Below are positions 35,694 through 47,600 of a stretch of 64,000 nucleotides of DNA, piece by piece. The stretch's first letter is position 1. Each line of letters opens with the position of its first letter. Under the pieces are notes generated by a model. It was not told the DNA's origin. It saw only the letters and a list, made by a program, of their open reading frames with translations, and made no database searches. The stretch lies in the NCBI RefSeq assembly GCF_030052815.1, contig NC_079495.1, forward strand, positions 58,224,422 through 58,288,421. Direction: 5' to 3'. Position numbers and translations under genes: made by a program. Origin of the DNA: Hevea brasiliensis (Eukaryota > Streptophyta > Magnoliopsida > Malpighiales > Euphorbiaceae).

Positions 35694-38600
35694 GTTTTTG
35701 TTCATTTTGATTTCGTTTTTGCTTGATCATTATTTTATTCTGATTTGCTTTCTGTGTTTGTTTCGGTAGCTGAATAACTCTGATTGAGTAATTTGGATTT
35801 GAGTTTCAAATTATTTTTATGTTTTGGGGTTGCGTGAAATTGCAAGTTCTAATGTGCAAAATTTAACCTTTTCTTTTTCTGAAAAAAAAAAAATCACTAT
35901 GTTATTGACTTTAATGTCAGCATTTTTGGAGTCCAGATGGGTTTGGCTTTGAATCATCTCTAATCCAGTCATTTTTACCTATTGTTTCTAACTTTATCTC
36001 ACAATAATTGGATGTGGGTGCAGCTTTCCATTGTTATGCAATTTATTTTTTTTTTTGTAGATCTTAAATTTTTGGAAAGAGATGAAGAATTCATTATTAT
36101 TAGCAAATCTTATAAGTGCATTTTTTTTTTGCTTTATACTACTGTCCTTACCCACCCTTTCAATAAGAGAAAGAAAAAAAAAAAAAAAAGTAATTTGATG
36201 CAATTAATTTGATTGTCCTTAATAAAGCAGAAGGGTCATGTAGCCAACCTCAACTAGTTAGTAGTGTTTGATGAAATTGCAAATTGAGTGCAGAAAATTT
36301 GAGATTTGCATATTTTAGTATTCCCAAATTTAAATTTGAGATTCAACTGAATTATAAGTTTTTAACTAAAGACTGCTTTGTTACCAAAATACAGATTGTG
36401 AATTTGATTATATTGTTAAAATATCACAACTAAATTTTACAATTATATGAATTTAGCAAGCTAAAGATAGGGGTGATGATGGTGGTATTATGGATTTCAA
36501 ATAGTGGCAGTTATGTTGTCTAACAGCTGTAAATGCTGAAGTAAAGGTAATGGCTATTATCAATACAAAACGGTTCTTTCTTTGGGTGTTTTTGTAGGTT
36601 TTGATGCACAAAATCCCTACTTCTCTAGGTGCCATTTCATGTCCTTTTTAGCCTTCAACCTAAATCGTACAAAACTCTTGCTACAAGATTTTTTTTCTTT
36701 AAAAAGTTTCACTTTGTAGCAAAGTAAAAGCAAAGTCGAAGGGAGTATGTTTAGGCCTTTCTGCATTTTCTTTTAGATGGACGAGTCAATTTTGACTTTG
36801 TTGTTGTGCTTTTGAACATTTGTTTTGGTTTTCCTATAATTATGGCTCCTTTTGCTGATGATGATGTTAGATCTCCTTGTTGTTTGTTGCTAGTTACTGA
36901 TGATTGACGTTAATGAATATAAATCGTGGAACCATGTTTTTATTTGATGTATATATTATACTTGTTTGTTAGTTGCATTCTGGGTATTATTCAAGTCCTT
37001 GAATATCTATTTATATAAGAATTTTGCAATTTGTATCAAAAACAAAATTGTATTGACAAGCTAGTACTGTTAGCTTATGAGTGCGATGGCCCTGATTCCT
37101 TCACAACCAACTCTGATTTTAATATGCGGGTGGCTAGTAATATATGTGGTGATATAATGACATGGTAGTGGCATTGATGATGATAATGATTATTGTTAAT
37201 GTATTGATGGCAATCATAGTGTTCCTGGTTATGGTGGTGGTGAGGGTAGATGACAACAATAGTGGTAATGACGGTGCTAGCTTAGAACATTATGTAAAAA
37301 TTTTCTTTTTGATATTCTTCCCTTTCCCTCCCCCATCTTCTCTCCATATCTCTAATTTCTTGTTATTCTTTCTCTCTGATCTCTGAAGGTTCCACATCAA
37401 TTTTTTTCCCCTCAGAGCAACCCTTGATATTGACATTGCCATCATACTCGTTACTACATCTTTTGCAAATGAAATACCAAATTAACCTCTTAACCCCTAA
37501 TTTTTGAACTACCATTTGGACATTGTCTTTTGTTGTTCTTAAATGAATTTGCAAAGAATATATCGGTTGCTATTTTGATACCCTGCCTACCACAAATTCA
37601 AATTGCTATGACTGAATTTAAGTGTTGTGTGAATAGAACATCTCAACTACCAAGACGAGAAACTGATAATGCTCGAATTGTTCTGGGATGTCTACCATTT
37701 CTGAAACCTCATCAACAATTATGCCTTTCTCAAAAACCCCACCCTCAAAATTCTGTCATCTTTGATCATTGATATTGTCATCATTGAGTTGGTATTTGCT
37801 ATATCTTATTTATTGATTATTGAGGCTGCTCTCTGTCTGGTTTGCATTCCTGTCTTCACTAGTTATTTTTGCCACCAAGGCTGTTTACTGGTTGATGGGG
37901 CCGATTGGTGCAGATATTTATGTTGGTGTTTAACTGACTGGTTTCTGAGGTGTATTGTTAGACGGCAAGCAGTTTAATTTGAGTTTGATATTAAGTTGGG
38001 TTGGTTGCTGACAGATTTTGGTTTACTATGCATTCTATAGGCATGGCAAAGCTTGTGGATAAAAATACTATAGTAAGCACTCCAATTATGGATATAGGGA
38101 TTGTGAGTTGACCAGAATTTTGTAACACAATATTTTCAATCCAGTTGAAGTCTGTTGTTATAGCTTAGTGGAGGATAGTGGAGGAGATATTCATTATGCG
38201 ACCTTTTATTAAATAATATGTTGTAAACAATGCCATTTTGGTTGTGACATTACTCTCAGGATTCTTAATTTATGATGATCACTAACATCTGGACATTCAG
38301 TATTTGTTGGTGAATATACTTCTCATTATGAAACTCTCTCTTAAGGGAAAGAGACTATTCTAAAGAAAACTGACCGCATATTTCTGAATATTGGACAAGG
38401 TTGGAGAAGATTATAGCTACAATTCATGGGAAGAATTTTCTTCATGTAGATGCTAAGCAACAATCATGTCATGAATGGCACAAGAAAAATGTGATCATCA
38501 TCTTGATTAGTTCTAAGTTTCCAACCATTGTGAAAAGAGATATTTCAAAGGTTAGTGATAAACCTCTTGTACACATTTGTTTGAAACAAACAATTTGTTA

Positions 38601-41600
38601 CATACTATAGAAAGAAATATAAGAGAATATGATTAGATATTCTAGAAGTTGGGTAAGTAAGGAATTGGAGGGAAATGTGGATGAGTTGTTAGGGAGCTAG
38701 CTGTTCTGTAGTTGGTAAGTGAGCTGTTTTGTAGTTGGGAAGTGAGCTGTTCTACAGTTGGCAAGATGAGACAGCTGAGGCAGTTATGAGATAGTTGTTG
38801 TATAAATGAATCAGCTATATCTTTCTTGTATTCATTCCAGAATTTACAAGAAATACAATAACTACTCTCTATTCTCTTCTCTCTCTCTCTCTCTCCCTTT
38901 TCTCTCTACTCTTCTATTCTTTTCTGTTAGAGTTCTCAAACCCTAACATTGGTATCAGAGCTTTGCATCCAAGAAACTAGTGGGTAATTCTTTCTTAAAG
39001 GTTGCAGCCATGACTAGGTCTGTTGTGGTTGGCCCAGAAATGGTATGGATTGCAGAATTGGAGGAGCAAATGAGAAATTTGCAGGAAGTAACTCAGAGGA
39101 ATGCTGAGGAACTGAATGATTTCAAGAAGGAGATGAAAGAGGAATTAAACAAGACTTCTTTAACCAATAATGCCATTTTGGAGGACTTGCGACAAATGAT
39201 GATCACTCATGTGGTGGAAAGGAATAAGGGCAGCAGTAGTTCAAATGAGGGTGGAAGCAGAGTCGAAAACAGGGGAATGCAATCTAACCCTGTAGTGTAG
39301 CCAGTTCCTGTAGTACATTCAGTCCCTATAATCCAATCAATTCCTGCAGATAATAGGGGATTATTACCTATTCCTAACATGGGTGCTATGTCTCCATTAT
39401 TGCCTAAAATTGAATTAGTTACTTTTGAAGGTAAAGAACCTAGGGCTTGGTTGAGAAAATGTGTTAAGTATTTTGAGGTGTATATGGTCCCTCAAGATCA
39501 AAGAGTGCAATTAGCAAGTCTTTTCTTGCTTGATAGGGCTGATGCTTGGTTTCACAATTGGGAAAAAGGAGAGAAACATTCTTGGGAGGAATTTGAGAAG
39601 GAAATTTGTAGTAGGTTTGGGGAGGATGGATTAGAAGATATAGTGGAGGAATTTATGAAACTGAGACAGTAAGGGATAGTGGGGGAATATCAAGATGAGT
39701 TTGAGGATTTAAGAATAAGGATGGAGAGGCTATTACCTAATTTGGGGGAATCTTACTTTTTGTCAGGATTTATAGGAGGTTTAAAAGATGAAATCAGATT
39801 AATGGTAAAGATGATGAAACCTGTCACTCTTTCCCAAGCTGTGGAAATAGCTAGATTGCAAGAACAATTGTTAGAAAACACCAAGAAACCTGGATCTGCA
39901 ACTAATTCTTCCAAATTCAAAGCCATGACTAATAGTCCGACAACTTATTTCAATTCTTCTTTTCAGTATTCTAGACCTTATCAAACCTATCAATACCCTC
40001 CTAGACCACCAAATTTTGATTCTCAAAATAAACCCAACCCCCTTGTTACCAAGCAACAATCAGTAGGTAGTAATCACAAGCTTACTAATATTTCCACAAA
40101 GACCTCAAAACCTACTACCAATCAGACTCCACCAACAAGAAACTTACCTAAACCATGTTTTAGATGTGGTGAAAAGTATTTTCCGGGCCATCAATGTAAG
40201 TCAAAGACATTGAATGCTTTGTGTATGGATGGGAAAGATGAAGAATTGAATGAGGAGTGGCATGATGTGGGGGCTGATATAGAAGAATTGGGAGAGGCTG
40301 GTTCCACCTTATCTGTTCATGCTTTAGAGGGTAGTCATGGGGCTGACACTATAAGAATGTTAGGGATTCACAAAAATAGGCAATTGGTGATCCTCATTGA
40401 TAGTGGCAGTACCACTAGTTTTATGGACAGGAGGATAGAACAGGAACTGAAATTAGACTTGCTACAGATTCCATTTAAAGCAGTTACTGTTGCTGATGGA
40501 AGAAAATTGGGTTGTAACCATCTATGTCAACAATTTAAATGGAAAATGCAACATAATGACTTTACGTTTGACTTCAAAATATTGGAGTTAGGTGGATTTG
40601 ACATGATTTTGGGAGTTGATTGGTTAAAAGATCATAATCCTGTTCTTTTTGATTTTGCTACATCTTGTATTACAATTGCAAAGGATGGCCAACGCATTCA
40701 ATTGCAGGGAATTGGTGAGGAAAATTTGCAATCTGGTTTGTGGCATTCTGATAATTTGTTGAGCAAAGGAGGGGTGGATTTTCAAACTCCTTTATTCTGT
40801 GTTGTGAATTCCAGTCTGTCAATAGATTCTTTGGCTACTGCAACTGCTGTTTCTGTTCCAAATGAGAGCCTGCCGGATTTAATTCAGAAGTACAAGGGTG
40901 TTTTTGCAGAACCTAAGGGGTTGCCTCCATTTAGGAGTCACAATCATGCTATTCCCTTACAATCAAATGCTCAGCCCATCAATATTAGACCCTACAGGTA
41001 TCCTTATTATCAAAAGGCTGAAATAGAAAAACTTGTAGCTGATATGATAGAATCTTCAATAATTCAGCCTAGCACTAGCCCATATTCCTCTCCATTTCTT
41101 TTGGTGAAGAAAAAAGATGGCACATGGAGGTTTTGCATTGATTATAGAAGGTTGAATGATCAAACAATAAAAGATAAGTTTCCCATCCCTATTATTGAAG
41201 ATCTATTGGATGAATTGAATGGGGCTAAAGTGTTTTCTAAGATAGATTTGAGGGCCGGATATCACTAAATTAGGATGTTGCCCGAGGATATTCCTAAGAC
41301 AGCCTTTAGAACACACCATGGGCATTTTGAATTCAAAGTGATGCCTTTTGGGCTCACTAATGCTCCTGCAACATTTCAAGCCTTAATGAATCACATCTTC
41401 CAACCATTTTTGAGGAAGTTTGTGTTAGTATTTTTTGATGACATTTTGGTGTTTAGCAAGGATATGGAGTCTCATTTGCTGCATTTGGAGGAAGTTTTCA
41501 AAGTACTACAGGCCCAACAATTATTTGCAAAGCAGTCTAAATGTTTTTTTGGGCAAACTGAGATTGAATACTTGGGGCATATAATTTCAGGGGCAGGGGT

Positions 41601-44600
41601 ATCTACCGACCCTAAGAAGGTGGCTGCCATGGTTGATTGGCCTGTGCCTTCGTCTGTTAAAGAACTCAGAAGTTTTTTAGGCCTTACTGGATATTATAGG
41701 AAATTTGTAAGGCACTATGGCATTATCTGCAGGCCTCTTACTGAATTATTGAAGAAAGATTCTTTTCATTGGAATAAGGTAGCCCAAACAGCATTTGATA
41801 CTTTGAGGAGATTGATGTTTGAAGCACCAGTCCTTGCTCTTCCTAATTTTTCTAAGCCATTTATTGTGGAAACTGATGCAAGCAATTGGGGAATGGGTGC
41901 AGTTTTATAGCAGCAAGGGCATCCAATTGCCTATATTTCTAAGGCATTTGGTCCTAGGAGTCAGGCTATGTCAGTATATGAAAAAGAATTATTGGCTATT
42001 ACTTTTGCAGTCAGCAAATGGAGACATTATTTGGAGCAAGGGCAGTTCTTTATTAAGACTGATCATGAAAGCATTAAGTATCTTTTGGAGCAAAGGTTAC
42101 ATAACAATTTGCAGCAGAAGGGTATTTCAAAGTTGCTTGGTCTGGATTACAAAATTTTGTATAGAAAGGGCATTGAAAATAAGGTGGCAGATGCTTTATC
42201 CAGAAGGTGTGTTGACGTGGATTCTTATTCTTATGCTATGTATTCAGTGGTGGTTCCAGTTTGGATGCATAAGTTAATTGCTAGTTATGAAAATGATGGG
42301 AAAGCCTCTGACTTACTCCAGCAGTTATTTTTGGATAAGGATGCAGTTTTTGGGTATCAATTGAAGAATGGTATTTTGTATTATAAAGATAGAATGTATG
42401 TGGGGACTACTACCAATTTGAGGCAGTTGTTGTTGGAATCTTATCATAGTTCAGCAGTGGGAGGCCATTCAGGTGTTCATGCTACTTATTTGAAATTAAA
42501 GAAAATTTTCTTTTGGCCTGCTATGCTTAATGATGTCATGCAGTGGGTTCATACCTGTGATACTTGTGCTAGATGTAAGGGAGAGCACTGTGCTTATCCA
42601 GGGTTATTACAACCTCTACCAATTCCTACTCAAGCCTGGCAGAAGGTGTCTATGGATTTTATTGAAAGATTGCCCAAGTCAAAGGGGAAAGACACTATTT
42701 TGGTAGTTGTTTGCAGATTTACTAAATTTGGCCATTTTATTTCACTAGCACATCCATTTTCTGCTGTTTCTGTAGCTAAACTTTTCATTGATCACATTTT
42801 TAAGTTGCATGGAGCTCCTCAAGTTATTGTTTCTGACAGAGATAAGGTGTTTACTAGCCTATTTTGGCAAGAATTGTTTAGAAGTATGGGAATTAAACTT
42901 AATTTTAGTTCTGCCTATCACCCTCAGTCTGATGGACAGACTGAAAGAGTTAATCAGTGTCTGCAGAATTATTTGAGGTGCATGGTTCATTTGAGGCCTA
43001 CGAATTGGAGCTCTTGGTTACCTATGGCAGAATGGTGATACAATTCCTCTTATCAAATTGCTATTCAGATTACTCCATTTGAAGCACTGTATGGGTATAG
43101 TCCACCTCTGTTTCATGAAAATTTTACTCTTGATTCCTCAGTTGGGGTTGTAGGGAGATTGTTACAAGAGAGACAGCATCTTAATAATCTCTTAAAGGAA
43201 AATTTACAAGTGGCCCAACATAGGATGAAGCAGCAAGCTGACAAGAGGAGAACTGAGAGGGAATTTGTTGTTGGGGATTGGGTGTATTTGAAACTTCAGC
43301 CTTATATGCAGACTTCAGTATCTGTCAGACAAACCCTTAAACTTTCTGCTAAGTTTTATGGGCCATTCAGAATTCTTGCTAAGATTGGGAAAGTTGCTTA
43401 TCAATTAGACTTGCCTCCAACAGCTACTATTCACCCTGTTTTCCATGTATCCATGCTTAAGAGGAAGGTTGGGGATGGTGTGGTGGTTGCTACTGATTTA
43501 CCTGTTATGCAAGATGACCAGATTAAAGTTGTTCCTGAGCAGGTTTTGCAGACCAGAATAATTGAAAGAGGACACCAGAGAGTAGAACAGGGACTTATTA
43601 AATGGCTTAATCTGTCAACAGAGGATGCCACTTGGGAAGATAGAAGCTTTATTGAAGGGCAATTTCCTGAAGTCTCCCTTTCTTGGGGACAAGAAAGTGC
43701 TAAAGGAGGGAGTATTGTTACGTACTATAGAAAGAAATATAAGAGAATACGATTAGATATTCTAGAAGTTGGGTAAGTAAGGAATTGGAGGGAAATGTGG
43801 ATGAGTTGTTAGGGAGCCAGCTGTTCTGTAGTTGGCAAGTGAGCTGTTTTGTAGTTGGCAAGTGAGCTGTTCTACAGTTGGCAAGATGAGACAGCTGAGG
43901 CAGTTATGAGATAGTTGTTGTATAAATAACTCAGCTATATCTTTCTTGTATTCATTCCAGAATTTACAAGAAATACAATAACTACTCTCTATTCTCTTTT
44001 CTCTCTCTCTCTCTCTTTTCTCTCTACTCTTCTATTCTTTTCTGTTAGAGTTCTCAAACCCTAACACAATTTCCCCACTTTACATTGGGAGACACCTACA
44101 TAGGCTTTTGAAGAACTACAAGAGTTGGTGGACTCGTGCGCACAAGGATGGGCCTAGCCAAGTGTAACGGGTGGACGTGCGTATAATTCGCGAGGACTTG
44201 ATCCAGTTTCCTTTTTCATAGCCTTTTATTTTCATTTATATTTTTCCAAAGAAATATCCTTACCTAAAAACATGTTTTTGACCTAGTTAAAACTAGATTC
44301 CTATTTTTTCTCTACCTAGCCAAAACTGAACTCCATTTTTTTGGTACTTAGCTATTTTATTAATGTTACATAATGTCTCTTTTATTTTTCCTCTCTTGAA
44401 CGTTACTAACATTCTATTTTTTGCTTATATAGGGACATGTACATTGAGCCTAAGACACTACAAAACTCTTTTTCTTCTACCTTTCTACGTCTAGGTACAT
44501 AATTAAAATTACGTTTGTTGTTCCTATGTCCTAATTATTGATTGTACAATAATTACAAGGTCTATTGATGCCTGGAGGATATAGTTCCTTTGCACTTAGT

Positions 44601-47600
44601 GATGCAGCATTTTCTAGAGATTTTAGGACTACCTATTTTAGATAAAAAATGGGAAGTAGAGTTTTATTTTATTTAGGAATAAATAAAGGTCATGATACAC
44701 GATAAAGGTCATATTACTTCTCAATGCCCACATCATTCATTAGCTTTAGAGCAAGCATGCAAACATGAGCATGAGGGTGAACATAATGATTCCTCAGACT
44801 ATAAGGAAGAAGTTATAGGACCTAGAGAGTATTTTGGGAAGGGTGAGCTAGATTTAGGTGATGTGCATTGCAATGTTGTTCGATGTGTTTTGTCAACTAT
44901 TGTGGATTGTTATGGAAAGTCAATCACTATATTATTTCTCTGTATATTCTATATTCTGTATTTCTATTTAGGATTTCTTATTTATGATTTCTTCCTAATT
45001 AATAGAACACAATTATAGGAATCAATTGTATATATATACCCATGTACAGATTAATTGAAATCAAGGAGAATTATCTCTTTCTACATGGTATCAGAGCAGG
45101 TCATCTATCTAGGGTGACTATTTGTTCTCATAGTTACATAGTCTTCCTCATTATAGGATGAATCGTAAGGAGCAAGCTAAGTAGAATAGGCAAGTTGAAT
45201 AAAGGGGTTTGTGAGACTTAGCCTTAGTCCATGTGTTGTGCTTGCAATGTTGACACCTAAGAAAGATGGCTCTTGGAGAATGTGTGTGGATAGTAGGGCC
45301 ATTAACATGATCACTGTTAAGTATAGATTTCCAATTCCTAGACTTAATAGGTTAGATTTCCTTATAGGTTCTTGTTGGCTCTCTAAAGTTGACTTGCATA
45401 GTAGGTATCATTAAATACGCATTAAGCTAGGTGATGAATAGAAAATTGCTTTTAAAACCTAGGAATGATTGTATGACAGGTTAGTGATGCCCTTTGGATT
45501 GTCTAATGCACTTAGCACTTTTATCTGTTAGTTTTTGCTAACACTAACTACAGTAAGGAAACAATGAATACAATCTATAGAGTGAAAAATGGTCTGCTGA
45601 TGATTGCTCTTTTAGAGAGGTTAAGTTTTTGAACTTTTCAATCGGTGTTGAGTGTTGACTTGATATAATAATTGAGAAATGGAGGTGATAGAACAATGCA
45701 ATCATAACAACAACTAAGTCTTAATCACAAACTAGTCGGCATCGACTATATAGATCATTTTTCACCATTAAGCTCTATTAAACATTAGGTCCGCATTAAT
45801 ATCCAAGACCTATAAATTCTTTGATACGGAGATGATAGAACAATATGATAAATAAATTGGCTTAATCAATATACATATTAAATGGCCCGGTACAAGACAA
45901 AGAATTAATATATTAATTTTTTTTTTGGAGTAAATGGTATCAAATCTAAGGTTGGAAGTTTAGGATCCAGATGGTGGCACTACACTTAGAACTCAAGGCT
46001 AAGCTTCATCAATCTTACAGAGTTTGATGCATCTATAAGAAGATAAAATCCATGAAATGGTGGTTTGTTATTTGAATAGCCTTTTTTAGCGCCAATGTCA
46101 AGCTTGAGGTGCATTTTGTTTTGACTCAGAATTTCCATGTTTTGAAGGTTATTTGATGTTGTTAGGAACATTCGATATTAGTTAGGATCTTTGGTAGTTA
46201 TTAGGGAATTTATTCAGTGTGGTTTTTTAAAAGGTATTTGGCAAGTTTACAAAGTAACAGTACTTTTTAACAATCCTTAAATAGAGTCCTTTTGCAAATC
46301 ACCACCTTAATGGCTGTAAGCATTATTATATAATCACTACTATGGCTATTACACTTACCCAATTTTTAAAAAAATAAATGGCCAACATTGTAGATGTAAT
46401 TAATTACATTTATAACTTCTGCATTTACTGAGCATATATCACATTCCTTGCATACATATGGTTTTAAATGGTACGCAACAATCAAATTAAAGCTCCATTT
46501 GTTCCATGGATAATAACTTGTTCGTGAAAATATTTTTTAAGAAAATAAATTATTTTCTATTGTTTTCTTACAATTCTGAAAATCGCTTAGCAACTATTTT
46601 ATGTCATGTCATTCATCATACATTGAAAAATATTGATTTTCTTTAAACATATAAGATTATGAAATTGTTTTGATTTGTAAAAATTTCAATTTTTAATTTA
46701 TCATTTTCTTAGATATATATTTTTTTAAATCTATCTTTGAATATGAGAAAAAATTATATAAAAATGGTAAATTACAGCTGTCATAAATGATCAATGTTTT
46801 CCTATGATCCATTTCTATGTCCTTCCTTTCTAACAACATTAATGGTTATGTTTTCTCCCTCGTTTCCTTCTATTATTTTCTTCTTGTGTTCATCTCTACT
46901 ATTATTACTCTTCTTCATCTCCATCTCCACTAGTTCATTCGTGGTGATATCTGTAAAACCATAATAAATTTGCTTAATGCATGTGATAGCGGAATGAAAC
47001 ATGCCCAAATTGAAACACGAGGAGGTAATAGCTCTTGTAATTTTATGATGGCCTTTTATGTACTAAGTTAATGTTTATTTGGACTTTAGAGGGAGGGTAA
47101 GAGTTAGTGAGGGTGATATTAACCCCTTTAATTGTATTTTGTTTACCTATCCCTTATCAGGGAAGGAGGGGGGAGAGGGCGGCTATAGAGAAGAAAAAAA
47201 AATATTTTTTTAATTTCCTTAACATTTGTCACTAGCTAAATTGCGATAATATAATAAATAAATACCTTTTGTATTTGGAAAAATTACTATTTAGATCTCT
47301 GTATTTTAGAGACTATTTAGTCTTTGTATTTTGAAAAATATATTATTTACTCTCCATATTTGCTTCCGTTAAACTCTTTAGTCCTTTCGTCAAATTTTCT
47401 GTTAGTCAATGGATTTTAATGCTAGTCAAATTACTATTTCATTATTTTATTTTAGTGAAACTAATGAGTTGATCTCTCTATTTTAAAAAAAATATATATT
47501 ATATAGTCATTTTATTTTAGTGAAACTAATTAGATGTTCCCTATATTTTAAAAAATACAATATTCTCAAAAACATATTTTTAAATGCAGAATTTTGTTTT

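Larger units (their letters stand above)
38596..44066 (+). mobile_element. Ty3-gypsy chromovirus in the SIP2;1 intron
   Basis: Complete 5.5-kb element: LTR, tRNA-Met primer site, gag-pol, polypurine tract, LTR. Exact 5-bp target duplication CAATT (38591-38595, 44067-44071). By eye the LTRs differ at about 8 positions plus one 2-nt indel over 351 nt (roughly 2 percent), so this is a fairly young insertion. Domain order protease, RT, RNase H, integrase, chromodomain-like end makes it a chromovirus. The short LTRs and RT signature suggest the Reina group, but that is only a guess. The single gag-pol frame has five stops. Confidence 0.93.

Noticed and set aside
35463..35705. Minus-strand frame opposite SIP2;1 exon 1
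   Set aside because: Shadow of the aquaporin exon.
36165..36190. A-run as the tail of a processed retroposon
   Set aside because: No target duplication or recognisable source upstream; ordinary in an AT-rich intron.
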